Shown here: in pieces, positions 9,911 to 20,905 of the stretch
Position numbering within the stretch: the first letter of the stretch is position 1
How the letters are laid out: each line of letters opens with the position of its first letter
Source: Nansenia antarctica
Lineage: Eukaryota; Chordata; Actinopteri; Argentiniformes; Microstomatidae
Assembly: GCA_963989245.1 (NCBI GenBank)
Contig: OZ022339.1
Span: 62,894,956-62,958,955, forward strand
Reading direction: 5' to 3'
Length of the DNA stretch: 64,000 nt
Translations under genes and position numbers: made by a program
The notes under the pieces: generated by a model
The model's input: the letters and a program-made list of their open reading frames with translations, nothing else
The model's database searches: none
What the model was told of the DNA's origin: nothing

Positions 9911-11660
9911 ATATACATATATCTTTACTGTACATATCATATTGATATTCATGCAAATATATTTACTTTTTACATAAATATTCATTGCACGTAGCACGAG
10001 GTTGACCACTGTCCGCATTGGCTTCACAGTTATGTACGTCTTCATAAGGGTAACATTCCCGATAAGTCCAATGATTGCAATATCCATACAGTGAAGAACA
10101 TGAACAGGCCCACTGTAGACAATTGACTATCATCCCCAAGTAGGCCTACACCCCATCCCTATGTATACGGACTACGAAAACTTTAAGCGCACAGATTACT
10201 GAACTATCTATTATTACTAGTTGCATCACTAGTGTATCCTGTCTTAGCTGTAATATTGTCACCTTTATCTTGTATTATGCCTATTGCCTTATGTCTTGTG
10301 CTACCATGTCAGGAACCGAAGCCTACGAATTTTACTCTCTTAATGTAACGTAACAATAAACTTGAAACATGCTTGGCTTTTCTACAATGCAGGTTAGATG
10401 ACGAACTGCATTTCCTTGTGACAACCTTGGTACTTGTCAATGACAATAAGATTGAATCTAATCTAAAAGAAAAAACATGATTTAACATAATAAATACAAA
10501 GGGAGATATGTTGTAGGCCTACAGTTTAATCGGGAATCATATTTAATTGAATCTGTAATTATTAAACAATACTTGAATGTATTATCATAAATAATAAGGT
10601 GAACACGTTGTCGATACAGTCTGGAACATAGATATTATAGAGTTTCATATTGTTACGTGTTCGTTAAGCGGAACTACTGCGCAGAAATTGAGTGGGTGAA
10701 ATTGTTTCCGCCTTCTGTCGGGCATTTAACTGACCAATAATAGGCAAAGCATGGGTGTTAAAAAGGGTGGGGCAAGACGCTTGTTCCCGTGCGCAACATT
10801 TAGGGTTGATTGGGATAAAGGGAAGCAGGTGTGGGAATAGTGGCCCGCAAATTCCACTTGCCGCGTGCGCACCGATTTTATAAATCAGAATCCAAATGTT
10901 CTTGCTTTGCGTACACACCGAAACTCTCTTCTCTCGTCTATATAATATCTATGTTCCAGACTGCTTCAACAACGGAGTCAGTTTAAACGTGATTCGTCCT
11001 ACTGTTCACCTTACTATTCATGATAATACATGTCATAACATCCAAGTATTGTTTAATAATTACAGATTAAGTAAGACAAGATACACTGGTGGTGCAATTA
11101 GTAATAATAGATAGCTCAGTAATAAAGTGTCTGTGCGCTTAAAATGTTCGTAGTCCGTATAGATGGGGTGTGCTTGTGGATGATAGTCAATTGTCTAGTG
11201 GGCTTGTTCATGTTCTTCAATGTATGGATATTGCGATCATTGGACTGTCATTGGCAATCAGGAACGGTGCTCAACTTGTCCAGCCTCGCGCTATGTGCAA
11301 TGAATATGAATATAAAAAGTTTATATATTTGCATGAATATCTACAGTATATACGAACAAAGATATATGTAGGTTACATTGTGATGGGTACAGGACAAGGG
11401 AGAATAGGATATGTGCAGTGTGCACGTATATTCTTTGTGTGCATAATATGTGAGGTAATATTTCGATTTATGTTGGTGGACATTGTATCCATTTCAAAGC
11501 GTTTCTCCTGTTTCATCCTTCTGCCAGCGGAGTCGCAGTTGACATTTCTCGAGTTGCTATGCGTACTAGAGGTGCGCCCAGTTTTTATAAATCCTAAAAT
11601 TGCGGGGAAATGTGCTTACGCACCCTAGTGTGCGTACGCAAGCTTTATAAATGAGGCCCC
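9911..11660. repeat. Large imperfect palindrome of GGGGCC-type element copies
   Basis: Sequence at about 9,911-10,640 reappears in reverse complement at about 10,945-11,390. The segment 10,660-10,915 is the inverse of 1,060-1,240, and 10,960-11,090 repeats 1,370-1,500 directly. The right edge ends AAATGAGGCCCC, the inverse of the terminus at 1,010. A LINE-tail insert with AATCT repeats sits near 10,380-10,475. It looks like two or more copies of one element joined head to head. No credible gene lies inside. Confidence 0.6.
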
Positions 11661-11870
11661 AGATCTCCTCCCACCCTATATTCATATCAGACCTCCTCCC
11701 TCCCTATATTCATATCAGATCTCCTCCCACCCTATATTCATATCAGATGTCCTCCCACCCTATATTCATATCAGATCTCCTCCCACCCTATATTCATATC
11801 AGATCTCCTCCCACCCTATATTCATATCAGATCTCCTCCCTCCCTATATTCATATCAGATGTCCTCCGTT
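11661..11870. repeat. 28-bp minisatellite, about eight copies
   Basis: The unit is AGATCTCCTCCCACCC followed by TATATTCATATC, repeated about eight times with few substitutions. The array starts at the end of the GGGGCC element and stops at the L2 LINE tail. Confidence 0.9.
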
Positions 11871-12203
11871 ATTCCCTAAGGCCCCTAAGGTCAGCTGCTG
11901 CATGCTCCTGGAACAAACTCCCTGAAGAAATCAAACAGTCGCAAACCCTAAAAATATTTAAATCTAAGCTAAAAACCTTCATGTTTTGCAGCAGTTATGA
12001 TTAAACACTTCTATCAATGTCTTTTATCCATGAACTATTGTCTTATTAAATTGATTTATCAATTTACCTCTTATATTTGCTTTTATTCAGTCGTTTTTAT
12101 TTTCTTGCTATGCTCCTCTTGCTGTATTTTTAAATAACGTATGTAAAGCACTTTGAATTGCCCCTGTTGTATGAAATGTGCCGTACGAATAAACTTGCCT
12201 TGC
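11871..12203 (+). mobile_element. L2-type LINE 3' fragment
   Basis: The plus strand encodes the far C-terminus of an L2-style reverse transcriptase protein (SAAACSWNKLPEEIKQS, then LKIFKSKLKTFMF). A 3' tail with AAAGCACTTTGAATTG and CCTTGCC follows. It is 5'-truncated. It lies immediately downstream of the minus-strand zinc-finger leader exon. Confidence 0.75.
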
Positions 12204-12265
12204 CACTGGCAGCATTGATTTTACAGCAGTGCAATGACCCTCACCACTATACAACAAAGACTTAC

Positions 12266-13492
12266 CATCCGTGTCTTCAATCTCCACTTCTACTTCGACC
12301 TCTTGTTTCACCATCACTCCCTCCTCCCTAATTTCTTCTCCATCTTCTTCTTTCACCATCACTCTCTTCTCCTCCACTTCTTCTTTCACCATCACACCAT
12401 TCTCCTCTACATCTTCTTCCTCCAGCTTCACTGCCACTATCTCTGGACCCCACTGTGTGATTTTCAGGGCTGGAGAACCACAGCCAGATCCGGGGGACTC
12501 TGTGGACTCTGGTTCATACATGGTTACATGAGCTGAAGAGGACCTGCAGCTAGAAACAATGGAGGCACAAACAGTGCAGAGTCAATTATAAATGACAGCC
12601 AACCAGTTCACTGAAAGCCCATCTAGACTGACAGGACATGTCTTGCAAATGCAATAATCTATGGATTAGTGATTGCATTTCTTTGTAATTAAAGGGTCTG
12701 GAAAATAGACATTAAACGGTTCCAATTGTATTTTGTGTCCAAGAAAAAAATTACAATAATCTTCTAGTTAGGCTCAACTTCCTGGTCAGACAGAGGGCTG
12801 TATGGGCATGGGCTTTGCATGCTTGACTGGCAGCTCCCTTTCAAGCTAGCTTGCTGCGTTATCATACATCATGACATTAATTTATTAGATGTGCTTATAG
12901 TTCTGCCCTTTAATTACCAACTGTTTAGCTGCTGCTGAAATGTACTGAGCTAATACAATGACTTGGCTAAGATTATAGTTATGCACCTGGCAGTATAATT
13001 CATCATATCAATTCAATGACCACCATTAGCATACTGTACACCTGGCACCCTATGGTGAATTATTGAACCAGGGTTCGACAGTAACGCTTGCCCGGAGCAA
13101 GTAAACAATTCACCAGATTTGTTTGTGCAAGCCCGACAACGCTGCTGGATCCTGGATATTTTTTTACCTGTGTGCAGGAAGAACAACAGACGGCGCAGGC
13201 GTCAGACCAGACTAGATGATCGTGGAGTGAAGATATTATTATTATGCCGTCTGTTGTTCTTCCTGCACACAGTTAAAAGTATCCAGGATCCAGCAGCGTC
13301 ATCGGGCTCGCGCAAACAAACCCGGCAAATGTTTTACTTGCTCCGGACAAGCGTTACTGTCGAACCCTGTGAACACAATAGGCTACTTGTGGACCGGATT
13401 CACAGCACGTGTATGACTTACTGATCAGTTGTACCACAATGGTGTTGTCCTCCTTTTCGAATTCGCTGCCGTATTTTCACAATATCCTCCAT
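12266..13492 (-). CDS. First two coding exons of a fish C2H2 zinc-finger-type gene (partial)
   Basis: Exon 1 (13,422-13,492) starts MEDIVKIRQRIRKGG and ends at a GTAAGT donor in phase 2. Exon 2 (12,266-12,543) follows a CTGCAG acceptor and joins in frame through a split CAG codon. Its residues MYEPESTESPGSG then acidic KLEEEDVEEN and VMVKEE repeats resemble N-terminal leaders of fish zinc-finger proteins. It ends at a GTAAGT donor in phase 1. No zinc-finger exon is visible below 12,266, where an L2 fragment and minisatellite occur, so the rest lies off-window or is lost. The intron holds a 301-bp fold-back MITE. Otherwise 12,544-13,068 shows nothing recognisable. Confidence 0.65.
13069..13369. 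mobile_element. Full-length fold-back MITE (CAGGGTTCGACAGTAACGC), 5-bp TSD TGAAC
   Basis: This 301-bp insert is nearly one continuous inverted repeat. The two roughly 130-bp halves differ at few positions and leave a short central loop around ACTAGATGATCG. Ends are CAGGGTTCGACAGTAACGC and its inverse, flanked by TGAAC (13,064-13,068 and 13,370-13,374). It lies in the first intron of the zinc-finger-type gene. Confidence 0.9.
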
Positions 13493-13499
13493 GTTTAGT

Positions 13500-14060
13500 T
13501 TAGTCAAGCTAGTGTCGCTTTCCCAGTCTTTGTGTAATAAGTGAACATATTGTAATGTTTGCCTACTAGCACAGTTATAAACTTAATAAATGACTCGTGT
13601 TGTCTTCAGTCTCAGCACTGTGTGTGTTTATGGATCCACCATTTTAGTTCCACATCCCGTTCCCTGGTCTCGCGGGAATAGCTGACGTCTATCCTATGGC
13701 ACGGGCAGAACCTATGACCGGAACCGGAAAAGTGGGAAAATCTGGTAGGGTGGGAAAATCCGGTACCTACACCGGCTGTCTGTTTACTTTCATTTCCGGT
13801 AACCAAACCCTCATGTACGCATGCGGGTTGTTTCAAGTGTTATGCAAGTAAGCAAATTTCACCACAGGTATCAGATATGGGTAATTTTACAAAGTAGATG
13901 TAAGCAGGCGTTCCTAAAAATCTGATATAGGCAACAAATCGGAACTAGGCATGACGACCTTCAGTGTAAATGCAGCCTTAGTTCTTTCATGGGTAAACTA
14001 TTGAACATCAGATCTAAGCTACTGTCCACGTTGATGTTAGAAGGTCTGTCCTTATCAGTC
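13500..14060. other. Intergenic stretch, nothing recognised
   Basis: This lies between the start of the zinc-finger-type gene and the last visible TRIM exon. I see no repeat termini or credible coding sequence. Its position makes it a candidate promoter region for the minus-strand zinc-finger-type gene. Confidence 0.4.
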
Positions 14061-14877
14061 CTTACCAACGTCAGACACCTTCTTGGTTTCACTCTGAAGT
14101 TTCTCCACCAACTGAGACAGGAACCGTCTCACAGTCCTTAGAGAGAGATCACTGTGAACTCTGACCTCAGACCAGTCCTTGGATGGGAGACTCTCGCTCT
14201 GCAACAGAAGAGAACAGAGAGAATCACTGTGAACTCTGATCTCAGACCAGTATTGGACGGGAGAAGGTAGGAGAGAGGAGACATTAGGCATCGTGATGTT
14301 CTGATTACATTTTAAATATGATCAGTAGGGCTGCAACAACGAATCGATGAAATCAATAAAGAAATTCGTTGGCGACGAATTCCATTATCGATTCGTCGGG
14401 TCTTGCTCCATAACAAACCTACTTCCTGTTGACGCACGCCACGCTGTCTTGCGGAGCCGGCGCGGCGGCTACATTCTCGTTTATCTAATAGATTCTCCCT
14501 CTTAATGACCTATTGTATTTTTAGCTTGCTATTCGCATTCTATGCCTTCAGCACCGGAGTATGCTCATAGTCACTTGTATTAGTAAGGAGATGCACTTGT
14601 AAGTTCTGGCGAAGCGTCAGCTAAATGACTGTAATGTAATGCGATAGCCAGTGAGTGTTTGCTCGCATTCATGAATTCAATATTGCATGACAAGTGTATT
14701 TAGCTAGCTGGCTAACGTCAGTGGTAGAGCAGAGGTGATAAGCTAAAGGCTAGCTAGTGGTAGCCTACCAAGCTACCCGTGAGTTAGATTGTGGCACTGT
14801 AAATCAGCTGTAAATGACATGCACCACAGCATGATCCCACCATAGCTTCACACTGCATTCATCACAAGCATCTCCCA

Positions 14878-17867
14878 TTGGGTCATGCTAACTCTATATC
14901 CCTTTCCTGTCCTCTGACCATCCCTGTTCTTATTAGGACCAGACACCTTTCACTCAACAACTTCACCCCTCGCACAGTCATTCCATCAAACCTTACTCAC
15001 ATTCCTTGTCTACCTAGAGCTCCTCGGACTAAGTCTGTACCATTTAAGATGGCATTAATTAATGCTAGGTCAGTGAACAACAAGCCCTATATTATAAGGG
15101 ACTTTTTTAAATCCCATGAGCTTGATTTTCTATTTTTAACAGAGACCTGGCTGAAAAACAATGACAACATCACTCTAAATAAGCTCTGTCCTACCGCATG
15201 TAGTGTTATCAGTTCTCCTAGGATGTCCGGCCGTGCAGGTGGTTTAGCCGTTATCTTTTCCCAAAAGTTTGCTTGCCGCTCTGTAGACATTGGTAATTTT
15301 AGAACTTTTGAAGCACTGCTGCTTAGAATAGGATCAGCTAACCCTCTCTTTACTTTGCTATGTTATCGCCCACCAGAAAAGTCAAAAAGTGACTTTTTAA
15401 CAGAATTTCCTGAGTTCTTATCATCTGTTGTGATGAAAGTCGACAACCTGGTGCTGGCCGGAGATTTTAATGCGCATATTGATAATGCCTCTGACAACTT
15501 TGCGAATGAGTTCATTAGTTTTACCCAATCATTGAATTTGACTCAGCATGTTTCTGGACCGACCCATGACCGGAGCCACACGCTGGATTTGATTTTTACA
15601 CTGGGCTTGAACATCAATAAGCTATGTATAGGTGAGTTTTTTTATTTCTGACCACAAATATATTACTTTTAATATAGATTTTATTGCTGAGTCCCTACCA
15701 AGCAAACGGTCAGTCAGCTCCCGTACACTCAACAGCTCCTCTGCTCTCAAATTTTCCTCTGCCTTCGCAGACCTCAGTAATGAAGTGACAGTGTCAACTG
15801 ACACAAATGGCCTGGTCCACCATTTTAATCACCTCTGCTCGTCTGCCCTAGAATTAGTTGCCCCCCTCAGAACAAAAAAGAAATGTCTCAGTGCAGCTAA
15901 CTCATCCCCATGGATAAATGATGACATCCGCAACCTAAAAAGAGAGTGCAGAATAGTTGAGCGGCGGTGGAAGAAGACTAAGGGGACAGTTCACTTCATT
16001 CACATGAAGGAACTCCTCACCTCTTTCAACCTAAAAGTTGAGGATGCAAGAACCATATATTTCTCCAACCTGATCCACCTTAATAAGAATATGCCTAAAG
16101 CTCTTTTTGCAGTTATAAACACCCTGGTTAATCCACCTCCTCCCCCAGTTCCTGTCTACTCTGATAATGACTGTGAACTATTCTTATCATATATTATTTA
16201 TAATAATTATTCATCTAGATAAAGTTAACAATATAAGATCCAAGATAACACCTCCAAACATCATCATTGTCGACCAGCCTCCTCCAGCTCCCTCGCTACG
16301 CCAGTTCAACATTATCTCCTTAGATGATCTTACCCCAATTATCTCACTCATGAACCCCTCCTCTAGTCCTGTTGACACCATCCCAACCTCACTTTTAAAA
16401 GCTGTCTTCAATAGCCTCAGTCCCTACATTTTATCTATTATTAACAGTTCCATATCCTCTGGGTGTGTGCCTGATCATTTCAAACATGCCATCATCCAAC
16501 CTCTGCTGAAAAAACCAGGCCTTGATCCTCTAGTCCACAGCAATTATCGGCCAATCTCCAAACTCCCATTCATTTCGAAGGTCCTGGAAAAAGTTGTTTG
16601 TAACCAACTTTTACAATTTCTTGACAATAACAAGTTGTTTGATAAGTTTCAGTCTGGCTTCCGTCAGAAGCACAGTACTGAGACTGCACTTCTTAGAGTG
16701 TCGAGTGACATCATTATGAGGGCTGATGTCGGAGAGTGCTCAGTGCTGCTGCTGCTTGACTTAAGCGCAGCATTTGACACTATTGACCACGACATCCTTT
16801 TAAATAGGCTCCAACAGTGGGTGGGTTTAGATGGGGTAGCTCTGAAATGGCTTTCGTCCTATCTGTCAGGGAGAAGTGTGGCTGTCGCTATCGACAGCTA
16901 TGTCTCCTCCACATCTCCCTTGGCCTGTGGGGTCCCCCAGGGTTCAATCCTTGGTCCAATCCTGTTCTCCCTCTACATGTTACCCCTTGGTGCTCTTATT
17001 AATAGTTTTGATGGCATATCCTATCACTGTTATGCAGATGATACGCAATTATATGTTTCTTTTAAACCAAGTGATCTCAGAAAACTCACCATCTTACATG
17101 ACTGTATTGCTGGAATAAATAATTGGATGGCACAAAACTTCCTACAGTTAAATGCAGATAAAACTGAGATACTAGTTATAGGCCCTGAGAGTACCTCGAA
17201 TGAAATTCGGCGGTCCCTCGGTTCATTGGCATCCAATGTAAGTAACACCGCCAAAAATCTGGGAGTCTTTTTTGATAGCCACTTGAATTTTGAATACCAT
17301 GTAAAAAAGGTCACACAGTCATGTTTCTACCATCTTCGCAATATCGCGAAAATCAAACCAATCCTTACTTCTCAAGACCTCGAAAAAATCATGCACGCAT
17401 TTATCTCCTCACGTCTAGACTACTGTAACGGACTCTACTCTATCCTCAGCCGCTCTTCTATTAACCGACTACAATTAGTACAAAACACAGCTGCCAGAAT
17501 TCTCACTAACACACATCGCAGAGCTCATATAACCCCGGTTTTGGCCGCTCTTCACTGGCTACCCGTTAAATCCAGAATTGATTTTAAAATCATTTTAATA
17601 ACTTATAAGGCATTACACGGGCTGGCCCCTCTCTATATCTCGGAATTATTACAGGCAAAGCCCAATGTGAGATCTCTCAGGTCCTCGGACAAGGGCCTTC
17701 TGGTCATACCCTCGACCAACCTCAGAACCAAGGGTGACCGAGCTTTTGTAGTAGTGGCTCCCACACTGTGGAACGCCCTCCCAGTGTCCATAAAGAATGC
17801 TCAATCCGTTAATTGTTTTAAGAACTTGTTAAAAACACACCTGTTTTGTTTGCACTTTATTCCATGA
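14878..17867 (+). pseudogene. L2 LINE endonuclease and reverse transcriptase, two frame breaks
   Basis: Segment one (to 15,651) is an apurinic-type endonuclease with INARSV, LTETWL, LAGDFNAH and the DRSHTLDLIF region. Frame then shifts near 15,640, continuing with ISDHKYI. It breaks again near 16,210. The last segment (to 17,867) is a reverse transcriptase with YRPIS, FDTIDHDIL, the catalytic CYADDTQLY and the L2-style C-terminus LWNALPVSIK. The protein is otherwise uninterrupted over about 900 residues. Two indels suggest a fairly young but inactive copy. Confidence 0.85.
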
Positions 17868-17946
17868 CATTTTCACCTGACCCACTTCTATAGGTCGTTG
17901 TTTTGTTTTATCTCTTGTTGTGTTATTGCTCTTATGCCCTTATGTG

Positions 17947-19900
17947 CAGGGCTCGACAGTGCGACTGTTTTGGTCGCATTTGCGAGTGAATATATTTCTG
18001 TGGGACTTGGAAATACATTCAATCGCACCAGTGCGACTAAAAGGCTGCTGAACTGTCATGCGCAGTCAAACTTATGTGTATAAGCGATGAGGGAATGAAA
18101 ACTGTGAACAGAAACGCGTGTCGCAGAAATGCTTCACGCGAGTCCTATATGCGCTTAAAATGCGCATAATGGGTATATGGGATACAGCTCTCATAGTTCG
18201 TAGCGCTGTGTTTTGTTAGCTGCTAGCAGCGTTTGCTTCCGGTTTCATTACAAAGAGGTTAACCCTATATGTGCCTGACGTCTAACAACATTCAAATGAC
18301 TCTAACTTCATCTTTTTTCGGATTTCAATGTATGACACATCATTTGAAAGCTTATGATCCGTAGTTCCAGTCAACAGCAAGTCACATTTGAAAGTGTTTA
18401 TGTAATTTTTTTACATTTGAAAGTGTTTTTTGTTTATATATATTTATTATTTACATCGTAAAGTTTGCAGACGACACCACCGTGGTGGGATGTATCTCGG
18501 GGGGGGACGAGGCGGCGTACAGGGATGAGGTAGAGCAACTGAGCAAGCTGTGCAAGGTTAACAACCTGCTGCTAAACAAGTCAAAGACCCAGGAATTCAT
18601 CGTAGACTTCAGGAGGAAAAAGTCCGAGATCCAGCCCCTGCTCATCGACGGAGAGAGCGTGGAGAGAGTCTCAACCCTCCGATTCCTGGGACATCACATG
18701 CGGGATGACCTGGCCTGGAAGGACAACACAAAAGGCACCATCAAGAGGGCACAACAGCGGCTATACACCCTGAGATGCCTCAGGAAAGAACACAACAAGC
18801 AGGAGATACTGGTGGCCTTCTACCGCGGCGCAGTGGAGAGCATCCTCACCTACGGCATCTGCAACTGGTTCTACAGCTGCACAACAGCGGAGAGAAACGC
18901 GCTACAGAGAGTCGTGAGAACAGCACAGAAGATCACCGGCGCCCCCCTCCCCTCTCTGGAAGAGCTGTACAACACACGCTGTCTCAGGAAGGCCTCCAAG
19001 ATCTCCAGGGACCCGACCCACCCTGGGCACGTACACTTTATCAGGCTGCCCTCGAAAAAGAGGTACAGGACCCCGGCCGCTAAGACAAACAGACTGAAGA
19101 ACTGCTTCTACCACAGGGCCGTCAAGGCCCTGAACACAGCAAAGGCCTAAGTTCTGGGCCCAGGACAGTCCGGACGGATTGTATGGCAGCTAGTGCTGAG
19201 GCACAAACATGTACATTTCAAGCCTGCAAACTGTGACACTTTAAATAACGTGAAAAAATACTTTTGTGCAATATGACAACCCTAGTTGACTATCTGTGCA
19301 GTATAGTACAGTGGATTGTGTACATAGCCTTTATTTATGTAAACCAGCTCCTTACCTTCTTGTGATTTTATTCTTTTTCTAAATGTGTTTTTTTTCCCCT
19401 TTCCTAACACCAGGGGAGCCACCCCTCCTAAATTTCGTTGTTTGGTACCTGTACTGTAGCAATGACAATAAAGTCCATTCATTCATTCATTCATTCATTC
19501 ATTCATATTATACAATTTACCAGTCATATTCTGGAATGTGTTTAAATGTTAAAGTTCCATAAGTATAAGCAAAATAAAGTAACAGTTTGTAAATAAATAG
19601 TAGCATTATTTTTTTTTTTTAAAACACGAGCCGTGACCCAAAAACCGAGGTTCATACCGAACCGTGGGCCAACTGAAATTAATATTCTTACTTCCCCTTT
19701 ACATTGTGTGAGTCTCCATTTTTATTACGGCCAAGAGCCGGTTATGATCATTTTGATATGTTATGATTATGATAATTTGTTGTCGTTGTTGACGAAAATT
19801 GCGCAATTTTCATTGTGCTACTGAAATTCTTGGTGTGCTACTAAATTTTTCAACATGGTAGCACAGTGCTACCTGGGGAAAAGGTAAGCGTCAAGCCCTG
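17947..19900. mobile_element. Element with CAGGGCTCGAC termini, 5-bp TSD ATGTG
   Basis: It starts CAGGGCTCGACAGTGCGAC, ends GCGTCAAGCCCTG, and is flanked by ATGTG (17,942-17,946 and 19,901-19,905). It sits in the 3' region of the L2 LINE. It carries a Rex1-like LINE end inside. Parts of its interior (18,210-18,440 and 19,500-19,600) recur at 46.6 and 47.4-47.6 kb. No transposase is visible. Confidence 0.8.
18455..19506 (+). mobile_element. 5'-truncated Rex1-like LINE with intact C-terminal frame
   Basis: It starts at the reverse transcriptase motif FADDTTVVG and reads without interruption to a stop at 19,150. It includes ESILTYGICNWF and CLRKASKISRDPTHPG. A 3' region with ATGACAATAAAG and CATT repeats follows (19,476-19,506). 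The protein closely matches the LINE at 20,710-26,039 and the fragment at 51,131-51,790. Confidence 0.85.
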
Positions 19901-20905
19901 ATGTGCCTTGTGTTAACTTGTTTTTACCTGATTGTTTTTATGTGATGTCCACTGTACAGCACTTTGTAACTTTGTTTCGAAAGGTGCTTTATAAATAAAA
20001 TGTACTTACTTACTTACTTACTGACTGTAGCCTAGCCTATTGTATGGAGTGAGAGGACACGTTACATTGTTTTGGAGCATATCTGTTTTATAAAAACATT
20101 AGTGTCTTGTCTGTAGCCTATATTGCACTTTGGGTTACTGACCTTTACATTAAGCAAAGTTATTACCTAAAACAATGCATGTATTGAGCTAGAGTTCAAT
20201 TACTTTATTGAAACAATCTACCGCCATAGTCCATGGCCTGTTGTTAAACATTTGATGTAGCAAAGCCTTTTTTATTTATATTATTTATATTTTGTTATTA
20301 ATACTTATTCATTTTGCACATGTATATGTATAGGCCTGGCTGATTTAGAAAACATAAAATAAAATTTGCAAAATAAATCAGTTTTTTCATTTGTATCCCC
20401 AAAATAACCGGCAGATTAATCGATTATCAAAATAATCGTTAGTTGCAGCCCTAATGATCAGTTGATCTGTCAATAAATAAAATAAATCAATACATACTGT
20501 ATAGTGTATAGAGTAAATGTCAGACACAACTGCGATGCAATATGCTTTACAGGAAGAATAAATACAAATAAATGATTCTAATAAAAGAGCAGCTCTTCTC
20601 ATGTCGTAACAAGAGAGAAGGACACTTAACTAACTGACCTGTAGGAGGTGGAGGTGGTCGTCAGTGTGTGAGAGCTGCTCCAGCTCAGTGCTTCTCCTCT
20701 GTAGCTCAGCAAGATGGTGGCGCGCTACTCAGACGCGCGGCTCGGAGTGGCTTCAACGCTGGTGTTTTTTAGTGTTTTTAAGTACATTTGTATGTACATT
20801 TTTATTTGAGTACTTATAGGGAACGGTTGTGTAAATAGTACCTACAGCAGACTAGACTTACTAGAAGTTGGTGCGCAAAATGAGAGGACTGTAACAACGG
20901 AATTC

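Larger units (their letters stand above)
14878..20022 (+). mobile_element. L2-clade LINE, nearly full length, interrupted
   Basis: Coding sequence at 14,878-17,867 is followed by a 3' region. That region is split by the 17,947-19,900 insert and resumes at about 19,901, ending GGTGCTTTATAAATAAA with TTAC repeats at about 20,022. The exact 5' end is not determined. Confidence 0.8.
14326..20453. mobile_element. hAT element (TAGGGCTGCAAC termini), 8-bp TSD ATGATCAG, with nested inserts
   Basis: It begins TAGGGCTGCAACAACGAATC, ends GTTGCAGCCCTA, and is flanked by ATGATCAG (14,318-14,325 and 20,454-20,461). Its own sequence is short: about 14,326-14,850 and 20,025-20,453. The rest is an L2 LINE with further insertions. 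No transposase of its own is visible. The region 14,580-14,640 ends in a GACTGTAATGTAATG tail typical of a SINE or LINE. The element sits in the TRIM gene intron. Confidence 0.9.

Noticed and set aside
11661..11870. Regular 28-bp repeats resembling a CRISPR array
   Set aside because: The units are contiguous with no unique spacers, and the DNA is vertebrate. It is a minisatellite.
12234..12536. Plus-strand serine/phenylalanine-rich open frames
   Set aside because: They are antisense shadows of the acidic zinc-finger leader exon.
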